From Pacificoceanicola sp049341065 (GTDB taxonomy: Bacteria > Pseudomonadota > Alphaproteobacteria > Rhodobacterales > Rhodobacteraceae), in contig NZ_JBMPIX010000005.1 of NCBI RefSeq assembly GCF_049341065.1, forward strand, positions 186,001 to 250,000: a stretch of DNA of 64,000 bases, read 5' to 3'. Under the pieces are notes generated by a model that was not told the DNA's origin, did no database searches, and worked only from the letters and a program-made list of their open reading frames with translations. The position numbers and the translations under genes are program-made. The stretch's first letter is position 1. Each line of letters begins with the position of its first letter. Below are positions 18,348 through 25,529 of this stretch, piece by piece.

Positions 18348-18821
18348 ATGTTCTGGTTTTTGTTCGCGATATTCTTGGCTGCCTGCTTTTCGGTCGGCGC
18401 AACGGGGGGATTGTTCCCGCCGGGGGCGTGGTATGATCGCCTGAACAAGCCTAGCTGGACGCCGCCGAACTGGTTGTTCCCCGTGGCTTGGACCACGCTT
18501 TACCTATGTATGGCCTTTGCTGGCGCGCGTGCGGCGCTGGCGCCGGACAATGCCTATGCCATGGCGCTCTGGGCGTTGCAGATCGCATTGAACGGGCTGT
18601 GGACCCCAGTGTTCTTTGGCTTGCGCAGGATCCGTCTGGGTCTGGTCGTGCTCAGCGCGCTTTGGTGTGCTGTCGCCGCCTGCTGTATCGCCTTGTGGCA
18701 GGTGGACTGGTTGGCGGGGCTGTTGTTTGTCCCTTACCTGACATGGGTGTCCGTGGCTTGGGCGCTGAATTTCTCCGTCATGCGCTTGAACCCCGAAATA
18801 GCACGCGGAGCGGAAGTCTGA
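18348..18821 (+). CDS. tspO: TspO/MBR-family tryptophan-rich sensory protein (CrtK)
   Basis: A 157-aa integral membrane protein with five predicted helices and the family's W-P motif cluster (SWTPPNWLFPVAW, LNGLWTPVFF, LPYLTWVSVAWALN-like C-terminus). TspO of Rhodobacter (originally crtK) sits at the same place and modulates photosynthesis gene expression with oxygen, probably by handling tetrapyrrole intermediates. It is 5 nt downstream of crtB, so it is in the crtIB operon. It is convergent with crtC, with only one base between the stops and no room for a separate terminator. Confidence 0.93.
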   Translation: MFWFLFAIFLAACFSVGATGGLFPPGAWYDRLNKPSWTPPNWLFPVAWTTLYLCMAFAGARAALAPDNAYAMALWALQIALNGLWTPVFFGLRRIRLGLVVLSALWCAVAACCIALWQVDWLAGLLFVPYLTWVSVAWALNFSVMRLNPEIARGAEV

Positions 18822-18822
18822 G

Positions 18823-19758
18823 CTAGTCAAAGCTCCAATGCGCCCTGCGAGGCACGCGCACAGCCAGCATTGGCTTCAACAAAGGCGATCGAAATCGTCG
18901 CAGATCGAGCGCCTCGTGCACACCTGTGGTCGTCTCCCCATTCAGGCAGGTTTGAACGGCGCTCCGGCTATAGAACGGCGCGTCGAGCATGTTTTGAACT
19001 TGCCGGGGCGTATGGCCATAATCGGCGCGTGTCTCGCGCCGCACTTGCCACAGCGATCTCGGCAATGCCGCTTTGGGCGGGATCGCGATGCTTTGCGCGG
19101 TGCCATCGGTGTCAAAGCGCAGCGCCGCGCTCAGAGTAGAACCGTCCCGACGTTTGGCATCGTAAAAACAGGTGCCGCCCTGCTGGGTCGGAAAGCGGCC
19201 CCATGTCCAATAGTCAAAGTCCTGCTCCAACGCGCGTGTGCCAAAGTTGGCGTCGAAATAGCCGTGCCCTATCCAGCGCCAGCCTTTAGCATCCAGATCG
19301 ACGTCGATGGTGCAGGTGGGCGCGAAGGGGCGCCAGATATGGCTGCCTTCTGGCGTCAGGGGCAGTTCGACCCCGGTCACCGCGGACGGCGTCAACGTCA
19401 TGCGCCCGCGCACGCGCGAGACAAGCGGCGGGCTGCTGATTTCATCGATGTCTATGATCAACTGGCCGTTGCGCCAATGCAGCGCCGAAGGGCCAACGGT
19501 CAGGCTGTGTGGCGATTGTCTCAAGGCGCTGTCGCCGCGATCCGTCATGGTGAAACGGCCACCCGGCCCATAGGTGGCGACGTTGATACAGACGTGGTTT
19601 TCCGGGCGTTTGCGCCCGGACCAGGCGTACCAGGGCGAGAAGACGGATCCTATGAAGGCGATGACGCTGACGGCGCGTGTTCCGCAGGCGCTGAGCCCGT
19701 CGACGTACCACCAGGCGTAACCGTTGGGCGGGACGTGGAGGTTGAAGTTTGGTGCTTC
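18823..19758 (-). CDS. crtC: Acyclic carotenoid 1,2-hydratase (hydroxyneurosporene synthase); start codon unresolved
   Basis: CrtC hydrates neurosporene and related carotenes at C-1,2. Conserved blocks are VPPNGYAWWYVDGLS, IAFIGSVFSPWYAWSG, NVATYGPGGRFTMTDRG, GSHIWRPFAP, WTWGRFPTQQG and the C-terminal LDLRRFRSPLLKPMLAVRVPRRA. The coordinate 19758 marks where family-like sequence begins, not a proven start. In this frame there is no ATG, GTG or TTG from 19549 up to the ATG at 20040, which lies deep in crtD. Starting at 20040 would give 405 aa with about 95 non-homologous residues; starting at ATG 19548 would lose the conserved N-terminus. An ATC at 19662, just before the crtD stop, begins IAFIGSVFSP. 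The overlap with crtD is at least 109 nt on this reading. Confidence 0.85.
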   Translation of the reverse strand, partial: EAPNFNLHVPPNGYAWWYVDGLSACGTRAVSVIAFIGSVFSPWYAWSGRKRPENHVCINVATYGPGGRFTMTDRGDSALRQSPHSLTVGPSALHWRNGQLIIDIDEISSPPLVSRVRGRMTLTPSAVTGVELPLTPEGSHIWRPFAPTCTIDVDLDAKGWRWIGHGYFDANFGTRALEQDFDYWTWGRFPTQQGGTCFYDAKRRDGSTLSAALRFDTDGTAQSIAIPPKAALPRSLWQVRRETRADYGHTPRQVQNMLDAPFYSRSAVQTCLNGETTTGVHEALDLRRFRSPLLKPMLAVRVPRRAHWSFD

Positions 19759-21233
19759 AAGATCATCTCGACCGCGTGCCGTGCGGAGAGGATCGCCATC
19801 GGCACACCCGCGCCCGGATGCGCCCCGCCCCCCGCCAGATACAGCCCCTTTATCGCGGTCTGTGCCTTGGGGCGTTGAAAACCCGCCATAAGACCGTGCG
19901 GGCTCTGCCCGTAAAGGGATCCTTGCGACGCCGGAAACAGTGCTTCGAACCCGGTTGGCGTTGTCAGCGCCTTTGGTTCCGGGCTGGGAGAGAAGGTCAG
20001 GCCGAACCGCGCCAGCGTCTGGAAGGTACGTTCGTGACATTGCGAAAACTCCGGGTCATGGGCGGGCAACGGTGGGGCGTTGGCGATGATTTCAAAGCGC
20101 TCGACGCGCGGCGGCGGGGCCGGGCCACCGCGATCCATGGCGCAAATGTAAAGCGTGGGGTCGGGGGCCAATTTGCCTTGGGCCAAGGCGTCGAATTCAG
20201 GTTTGGGCGCGTTGCGAAAAAACACGTTGTGATGGGCCAGCTCAGGGCCCGAAGGCTGCGCGGCAAAGGACCAGACTTGCGCTGACAGGCTGCGCTGCCG
20301 GGTTTTGGTTTGAGGGGCCAACATATTGCATGCGTTGCCAAGCGCCCCCGTGGACAGCGCGCGCGGATCGCCGTTGAACACCACCACATCGGCGCGGAGG
20401 GTTGTTCCATCGGCCAAGGTCACTCCAGTCGCCCGCCCCAAAACGCTGTCGATCCGGGCAACGTGACTGTCGTACAGGATCTGCGCCCCGCGCGCCTTGG
20501 ACAAGGCCTCAAGCACCAGGGCCAGTCGATACATGCCGCCCCGGATTTTCCAAACACCCGCCGCCTCTGCCTGCCATATCAGCGCCAGAAGGGCAGGCAC
20601 CTGATAGGGTGAGCCGCCGACATAGGTCGCATAGCGGCCAAACAGTTGCGCAAGGCGCGGATCGTCAAAGCTGCGATCCAGCAGGTCGGCAAGCGATGCA
20701 AAAGGCGCCATCTGTTTCAGGATCTGCGGATTGCGCAGACACTGTATGGCGAGTTTCAAGCGCGATGGGGCAGCGGACTGCAACATCGGCGCATTGAAGG
20801 CTGCAAATAACGCCTTGGCGCGGTCCGAAAACACCCTGAATTGCTGTGCGGCCTTAGCGCCAGCGAAAGCCCGTATGGTATGCATATTGGCGGCGGGGCT
20901 GTCGTAAAGATCCAGCTTGCTGCCGTCTGGCCAGAAATGCCGCGCGATCATTGGCTGGCGCAGCAAGGTCAGGTGATCCTCCAGTCGTTCACCCAGTGCC
21001 GCAAACAGCGCTTCGATAACCGGGCGCAGGGTCAGCACCGTCGGACCCGCGTCCACAGGACCGGCAGAAGATGGAATGCTGCGCATTTTGCCGCCCGGCG
21101 TGCCATGCCGTTCCAGCAAGGTCACTGCGAATCCTGCATGCGCAAGTCTTGCGGCGGCGGCGAGCCCCCCAATCCCGGCGCCGATAACTACGGCGCTTTG
21201 CCCGGAGCCCGGGCCTTTGGGTGCGGTTGTCAT
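19650..21233 (-). CDS. crtD: Hydroxyneurosporene/methoxyneurosporene desaturase
   Basis: A 527-aa FAD-dependent desaturase inserting the C-3,4 double bond of the spheroidene pathway. The N-terminal fold is SAVVIGAGIGGLAAAARLAHAG, then RHGTPGGKMR and GPVDAGPTVLT; the C-terminal motif is GLYLAGGGAHPGAGVPMA. The last roughly 40 residues (Ser/Thr/Pro-rich, no conserved motif) are encoded over the crtC 5' region in another frame. ATG 21233 gives the expected short N-terminus. An upstream in-frame ATG at 21269 falls inside a PpsR operator. A plausible -10 (AATAAT, 21245-21240) ends 6 nt before ATG 21233, which would make the mRNA nearly leaderless. Confidence 0.92.
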   Translation of the reverse strand: MTTAPKGPGSGQSAVVIGAGIGGLAAAARLAHAGFAVTLLERHGTPGGKMRSIPSSAGPVDAGPTVLTLRPVIEALFAALGERLEDHLTLLRQPMIARHFWPDGSKLDLYDSPAANMHTIRAFAGAKAAQQFRVFSDRAKALFAAFNAPMLQSAAPSRLKLAIQCLRNPQILKQMAPFASLADLLDRSFDDPRLAQLFGRYATYVGGSPYQVPALLALIWQAEAAGVWKIRGGMYRLALVLEALSKARGAQILYDSHVARIDSVLGRATGVTLADGTTLRADVVVFNGDPRALSTGALGNACNMLAPQTKTRQRSLSAQVWSFAAQPSGPELAHHNVFFRNAPKPEFDALAQGKLAPDPTLYICAMDRGGPAPPPRVERFEIIANAPPLPAHDPEFSQCHERTFQTLARFGLTFSPSPEPKALTTPTGFEALFPASQGSLYGQSPHGLMAGFQRPKAQTAIKGLYLAGGGAHPGAGVPMAILSARHAVEMILKHQTSTSTSRPTVTPGGTSTGSAPAEHAPSASSPS

Positions 21234-21262
21234 GTCGCAATTATTGACTCGAGCGCTCAAAG

Positions 21263-21280
21263 TGTCCATTCTAATTTACA
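21263..21280. promoter_or_regulatory. PpsR/CrtJ operator 1 between crtD and crtE
   Basis: TGTCCATTCTAATTTACA is a perfect TGT-N12-ACA box. It forms a tandem pair with the box at 21288, 7 bp apart, the spacing seen for cooperative tetramer binding. It supplies TTTACA as a -35 for crtE and, on the other strand, TGGACA as a -35 for crtD. Confidence 0.88.
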
Positions 21281-21287
21281 CATTAGA

Positions 21288-21305
21288 TGTAATTTCAAAA
21301 TTACA
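21288..21305. promoter_or_regulatory. PpsR/CrtJ operator 2 between crtD and crtE
   Basis: TGTAATTTCAAAATTACA is a perfect and highly symmetric TGT-N12-ACA box. It would cover the -10 region of the crtE promoter (transcript start expected near 21309), so occupation of the pair blocks crtE and probably crtD. Confidence 0.88.
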
Positions 21306-21327
21306 TCAAGCTGCGAGGGAGACCGCG

Positions 21328-22197
21328 ATGCCATTGTCGCAACGGATCGAAACGGCCATGGCGCGTGCGCTTGACCTGACACAAGACGGCCAGGCGCCAC
21401 AGCAATTGGGTGCGGCGTTGCATTACGCGACTTCGCCGGGGGGCGCACGAATCCGGCCAACGATCCTACTGTCTGTGGCCATGTCCTGCGGGGATGACCA
21501 GCCGAAATTGGCGAATGCAGCAGCCTCGGCGCTTGAGTTGATCCATTGCGCGAGCCTTGTGCATGACGATCTGCCCTGTTTCGACGACGCGGACATGCGC
21601 CGCGGCAAACCTTCGGTGCACCGCGCCTTTTCCGAGCCTTTGGCAGTCCTGACGGGTGACAGTCTCATCATTCTTGCCTTTGAAGTGCTGGCACGGGCGG
21701 TGCCTGACAATCCTGACCGCGCCGCGCAATTGCTGCTGTCTCTGGCCAAACGCACCGGTATGCCCGGCGGGATCTGCGCCGGGCAAGGCTGGGAGAGTGA
21801 GCCAAAGATTGATCTGGGCGCCTATCACCGTTCCAAGACCGCTGCGCTTTTCATTGCCGCGACCGAGATGGGCGCCATCTCGGCTGGTCATGCGCCGGAG
21901 GAATGGCATGATCTGGGTGCGCTGATCGGAGAAGCCTTTCAAGTCGCCGATGATCTGCGTGATGCGCTGCTGGATGAAAAGACACTCGGCAAGCCCGTTG
22001 GGCAGGACGACCTGCACGGGCGGCCTAACGCGGTGATCCAACTGGGCATCAAAGGCGCGCTGGACCGGTTGTCGCATATTCTGGCCGGGGCGATTGCCTC
22101 GATCCCTTCTTGCCCCGGAGAGGCCGCCTTGGCGCGAATGGTCAGCCATCAGGCCGAAAAGATCATGCCTGCCGTGCCTGCAAAGTACCGGGTCTAA
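21328..22197 (+). CDS. crtE: Geranylgeranyl diphosphate synthase
   Basis: A 289-aa trans-isoprenyl diphosphate synthase making the C20 precursor for carotenoids and the bacteriochlorophyll tail. The first aspartate-rich motif is HDDLPCFDDADMRRGKPSVH; the second lies in FQVADDLRDALLDEKTLGKPVGQD. The start is at ATG 21328 with GAGGGAGA 5 nt upstream; the reading frame stays open back to 21076, but that extension crosses both operators and crtD. It heads the long plus-strand superoperon crtE-crtF-bchCXYZ-puf. Confidence 0.94.
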   Translation: MPLSQRIETAMARALDLTQDGQAPQQLGAALHYATSPGGARIRPTILLSVAMSCGDDQPKLANAAASALELIHCASLVHDDLPCFDDADMRRGKPSVHRAFSEPLAVLTGDSLIILAFEVLARAVPDNPDRAAQLLLSLAKRTGMPGGICAGQGWESEPKIDLGAYHRSKTAALFIAATEMGAISAGHAPEEWHDLGALIGEAFQVADDLRDALLDEKTLGKPVGQDDLHGRPNAVIQLGIKGALDRLSHILAGAIASIPSCPGEAALARMVSHQAEKIMPAVPAKYRV

Positions 22198-22201
22198 GCC
22201 C

Positions 22202-23326
22202 GTGGCGGTGGCCAGCGATCCACTATTGCGGCGCAGCAAGGGCCCCTGGCTGCCGCGCCTGATTTCGCGGCCCGGCGTCCAGAAATGGGCGAGCCGCCTG
22301 CCTTTGGGACGTGGGATAGCGCGCCGCGACGGCGCAGCGATCTTTGACATCCTTCAGGGGTTTGTTGCAGCTCAGGTCTTGTCGGCTTTGATCGAGCTTG
22401 GTTTGCTGCGACGTTTGCTGGAAACACCCCTCACCGCCGAGGATCTGGCGCCGGAGCTTGGAATCGACGCGGTGCGGATGCAGGCGCTCTTGCAGGCCGG
22501 CGCCGCGTTGGATTTGCTGCGTCTGCGGCGCGACGGGCGGTTCGCCGTGGCGCGCAAAGGCGCCGCGATTTTGGGGGTGCCGGGGCTGGAGGATATGATC
22601 CGCCACAACCGTGCCTTTTATCAGGACATGGCCGACCCGATCACCCTTTTGCGCGGCACTGGAGAGACGAACGTTGCCCGATTTTGGCCCTATGTCTTTG
22701 GCCAGAGCGGCGAGATTCCTGACGAAGTGTCCGAGAGGTACTCGGATCTGATGGCGCGCTCCCAGATTCTTGTGGCCGAGGATACGCTGCGGGCCGTGAC
22801 GTTTTCCGGCGTACGGCGCCTGATGGATGTGGGCGGCGGCTCCGGCGTGTTTCTCAGTGCAGCTTTGCGCAAGCATCGCAAGCTGGACGGAGTGGTTTTC
22901 GATCTGCCAGGTGTTCAGACGCTGGCCGAGGCGACATTTGTCAAAGCCGGGCTGGCGGATCGCGCCGCGTACGAGGCAGGAAGCTTTCGCGAAAGGGATT
23001 TGCCCGGCGGCGCTGATGCCATCGCCCTTGTGCGGGTGCTTTATGACCACGATGACGACACGGTGCGCGATCTTCTGCGCAAGGTCCACGCGGCTCTGCC
23101 ACAGGGCGGGCGGCTGGTCATCTCTGAGCCGATGTCTGGCGGCGGGCGGCCTGATCGCACTACGGACGTCTATTTCGCCTTCTACACGATGGCTATGGGG
23201 ACCGGGCGCGCACGCTCGGTCGAGCGAATCGTGGAGCTGTGCCGCGAGGCTGGCTTTACCGATCTGCACAGCCCCCGGGCCGCCCGGCCCTACATCACGC
23301 GCGTAATCACGGCCAAGCGGGCCTGA
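22202..23326 (+). CDS. crtF: Hydroxyneurosporene (demethylspheroidene) O-methyltransferase
   Basis: A 374-aa SAM-dependent O-methyltransferase adding the 1-methoxy group of spheroidene. A dimerisation/winged-helix region (FVAAQVLSALIELGLLRRLLE) precedes the SAM motif LMDVGGGSGVFLSAALRKH and the catalytic-domain segment LVRVLYDHDDDTVRDLLRKV. It starts with GTG 22202 (or GTG 22208), only 4 nt after the crtE stop; no ATG is available near the expected N-terminus. The next gene, bchC, has its own operator-controlled promoter. Confidence 0.93.
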   Translation: MAVASDPLLRRSKGPWLPRLISRPGVQKWASRLPLGRGIARRDGAAIFDILQGFVAAQVLSALIELGLLRRLLETPLTAEDLAPELGIDAVRMQALLQAGAALDLLRLRRDGRFAVARKGAAILGVPGLEDMIRHNRAFYQDMADPITLLRGTGETNVARFWPYVFGQSGEIPDEVSERYSDLMARSQILVAEDTLRAVTFSGVRRLMDVGGGSGVFLSAALRKHRKLDGVVFDLPGVQTLAEATFVKAGLADRAAYEAGSFRERDLPGGADAIALVRVLYDHDDDTVRDLLRKVHAALPQGGRLVISEPMSGGGRPDRTTDVYFAFYTMAMGTGRARSVERIVELCREAGFTDLHSPRAARPYITRVITAKRA

Positions 23327-23340
23327 CGCGGATTTCCAAG

Positions 23341-23358
23341 TGTAAACTTCTATTGACA
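23341..23358. promoter_or_regulatory. PpsR/CrtJ operator 1 of bchC
   Basis: TGTAAACTTCTATTGACA is a perfect TGT-N12-ACA box that ends in a consensus TTGACA -35 (23353-23358). With a 16-bp spacer the -10 would be TAGGCT (23375-23380), inside the second box. This reproduces the classical CrtJ-controlled bchC promoter layout. Confidence 0.9.
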
Positions 23359-23366
23359 GATATATA

Positions 23367-23384
23367 TGTACGTGTAGGCTTACA
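23367..23384. promoter_or_regulatory. PpsR/CrtJ operator 2 of bchC
   Basis: TGTACGTGTAGGCTTACA is a perfect TGT-N12-ACA box, 8 bp after operator 1 and covering the predicted -10. It lies 60 nt before the bchC ATG. Confidence 0.9.
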
Positions 23385-23444
23385 TTAACGTAGCGATAAG
23401 ACTTGGCGATACCCGCCAGCCGACTCGCAAACTGGGAGGCGTTC

Positions 23445-24386
23445 ATGAATACTCTCGCTGTCCTCCTGAATGGTCCTGAGGATCTTCATTTGGAAACCTT
23501 GCCGCTCAAATCGCCCGGCAAAGAAGACCTGATCGTCGAAATCTCTCATTCCGGAATTTCCACCGGCACCGAAAAGCTGTTCTGGTCCGGCGCAATGCCG
23601 CCGTTTCCGGGCATGGGCTATCCGCTGGTGCCAGGCTACGAATCCACAGGCGAAGTGGTCGAGGCCGCGCCGGGCACCGGGTTCCAGCCCGGCGATCGCG
23701 TTTTTGTTCCCGGGGCCGATTGCTTTGATGGGGCCTTTGGTCTGTTTGGTGGGGCAGCATCGCACCTTGTGACGGATGCCTCCCGCGTGACCAAGATTGA
23801 CACGGGCCTCGGCGCCGAAGGCGCTTTGCTGGCCCTTGCCGCAACTGCCCGCCATGCAATGGCCGGACTGGACAAGCGCGTGCCCGATCTGATCGTCGGC
23901 CACGGAACTCTGGGTCGCTTGCTGGCGCGTCTTACGATTGCGGCGGGCGCTCCGGCCCCGACCGTCTGGGAAACGCAGGACAGCCGCCGCAGCGGCGCCA
24001 TCGGCTATGATGTCATTGCTCCCGAGGATGACCCGCGCCGCGATTACCGCGCGATCTATGACGCTTCCGGAAACGCTTCGATCCTGAATGATCTGATCGG
24101 TCGGATCGCCAAGGGCGGCGAAGTGGTTCTGGCAGGATTTTACCCCGAAGGGCTCAGCTTTGCCTTTCCGCCCGCTTTCATGAAAGAGGCGCGGCTGCGT
24201 ATTGCCGCCGAATGGGCCCGAGACGACCTGAGCGCCGTGCGAGCGCTGGTCGAAACCGGCGCGCTTTCCTTGAGCGGTCTCATCACCCACCAGGCCCCGG
24301 CGGGCCAAGCGCCTGCGGCTTACCGCACCGCCTTTGACGACGCCGATTGCCTGAAAATGATACTCAACTGGAAGGACGCAGCGTGA
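23445..24386 (+). CDS. bchC: Bacteriochlorophyllide a dehydrogenase
   Basis: A 313-aa medium-chain-dehydrogenase-like enzyme that oxidises the 3-hydroxyethyl group of the bacteriochlorophyllide intermediate to 3-acetyl. Visible blocks are ISHSGISTGTEKLFWSG, PGYESTGEVVEA, DRVFVPGADCF and LIVGHGTLGRLLARL (nucleotide-binding turn). ATG 23445 has GGGAGG 5 nt upstream; an ATG at 23403 would add 14 residues. The stop overlaps the bchX GTG. Confidence 0.95.
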   Translation: MNTLAVLLNGPEDLHLETLPLKSPGKEDLIVEISHSGISTGTEKLFWSGAMPPFPGMGYPLVPGYESTGEVVEAAPGTGFQPGDRVFVPGADCFDGAFGLFGGAASHLVTDASRVTKIDTGLGAEGALLALAATARHAMAGLDKRVPDLIVGHGTLGRLLARLTIAAGAPAPTVWETQDSRRSGAIGYDVIAPEDDPRRDYRAIYDASGNASILNDLIGRIAKGGEVVLAGFYPEGLSFAFPPAFMKEARLRIAAEWARDDLSAVRALVETGALSLSGLITHQAPAGQAPAAYRTAFDDADCLKMILNWKDAA

Positions 24387-25384
24387 AGGACGACGTACCC
24401 AATCTGAAGGACTTCGACCAAAGGCTGCGTGACGAGGCGCACGAGGATTTGGCCGATCTGGTCACCGATGAGCCGAAGAGCAAGACGCAGATCATCGCGA
24501 TCTACGGCAAAGGCGGCATCGGCAAATCCTTTACGCTGGCCAATCTCAGCCACATGATGGCCGAACAGGGCAAGCGTGTGCTGCTCATCGGATGCGATCC
24601 GAAATCGGACACCACAAGCCTGCTGTTTGGCGGCAAAGCCTGCCCGACGATCATCGAAACCTCGACCAAGAAAAACCTCGCCGGAGAGCAGGTCGCCATT
24701 GGCGATGTCTGTTTCAAGCGCGGCGGCGTCTTTGCGATGGAGCTTGGCGGGCCCGAGGTCGGTCGCGGCTGCGGCGGCCGGGGGATCATCCACGGCTTCG
24801 AGCTGCTGGAGAAACTCGGCTTTCACGATTGGGACTTCGACTATGTCCTGCTCGACTTTCTGGGCGACGTGGTCTGCGGTGGCTTTGGTCTGCCGATCGC
24901 CCGGGACATGGCGCAGAAGGTGATCCTTGTCGCCTCCAACGATCTGCAATCGCTGTATGTTGCCAACAACGTCTGTTCGGCGGTCGAATACTTCCGCAAT
25001 CTGGGCGGCAATGTCGGGGTTGCGGGCCTTGTGATCAACAAGGACGATCATTCCGGCGAGGCGCAGGCCTTTGCCAAGTCCGTAGAGATCCCCGTGTTGG
25101 CCGCGATCCCGCAGGACGACGACCTGCGCAAGAAATCCGCGAACTATCAGATTGTGGGCACGGCCCAAAGCCAATGGGGTAGCCTTTTCGCCGAACTGGC
25201 CGAGGCGGTGTCTCTGGCGCCGCCCGTGCGGCCCTCGCCGTTGGATCAGGACGGTTTGCTGGCGCTATTCGACAGCAAGGACACCGGCGGCGACGTTGTG
25301 TTGGAACCTGCCACCGATGCGGACATGCGCGGTAAATACGCCAAGCCGCAGGAATCCCTGGAGGTGGTCTATGACGACGCCTGA
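24383..25384 (+). CDS. bchX: Chlorophyllide a reductase iron protein (subunit X)
   Basis: A 333-aa NifH/BchL-like ATP-dependent reductase that donates electrons to the BchY-BchZ catalytic component for ring B reduction. The P-loop is AIYGKGGIGKSFTLANLS, followed by LLIGCDPKSDTTSLLFGG. The [4Fe-4S] cysteines are in GRGCGGRGI and LGDVVCGGFG. Start GTG 24383 forms a GTGA overlap with the bchC stop and has GGAAGG upstream; an ATG at 24347 lies within bchC. A well-formed ribosome site inside its 3' end belongs to the following small ORF. Confidence 0.95.
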   Translation: MKDDVPNLKDFDQRLRDEAHEDLADLVTDEPKSKTQIIAIYGKGGIGKSFTLANLSHMMAEQGKRVLLIGCDPKSDTTSLLFGGKACPTIIETSTKKNLAGEQVAIGDVCFKRGGVFAMELGGPEVGRGCGGRGIIHGFELLEKLGFHDWDFDYVLLDFLGDVVCGGFGLPIARDMAQKVILVASNDLQSLYVANNVCSAVEYFRNLGGNVGVAGLVINKDDHSGEAQAFAKSVEIPVLAAIPQDDDLRKKSANYQIVGTAQSQWGSLFAELAEAVSLAPPVRPSPLDQDGLLALFDSKDTGGDVVLEPATDADMRGKYAKPQESLEVVYDDA

Positions 25385-25529
25385 TTCCAAGGCCCAAGGG
25401 TCAAGCAAACGGACTTTGGTCGAGGTGCAGCACAGGCTGCGCCGTGCCCGCCGCGAACAGATTAACCGTCTTTTGTCGGACATTCAGCGCAACTTGCCCG
25501 AGCGGGAAAACCAGTCGGAGGCGAAATGA
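25371..25529 (+). CDS. 52-residue basic protein of unknown function bridging bchX and bchY
   Basis: A short ORF overlapping the bchX 3' end by 14 nt and the bchY start by 4 nt (ATGA). GGAGG at 25360-25364 stands 6 nt before its ATG, a better site than many in the cluster, so translation is likely. The 52-aa product has a polar, flexible N-terminus (TTPDSKAQGSSKR), a strongly basic predicted helix (TLVEVQHRLRRARREQINRL to LSDIQRN) and an acidic tail. No domain is recognised. The location suggests either a small accessory factor of chlorophyllide a reductase or a translational bridge. I do not know a named homologue. Confidence 0.65.
   Translation: MTTPDSKAQGSSKRTLVEVQHRLRRARREQINRLLSDIQRNLPERENQSEAK

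Noticed and set aside
21076..21327. N-terminal extension of crtE to ATG 21076
   Set aside because: Would cross both PpsR operators and the crtD start; ATG 21328 has a good ribosome site and the normal N-terminus.
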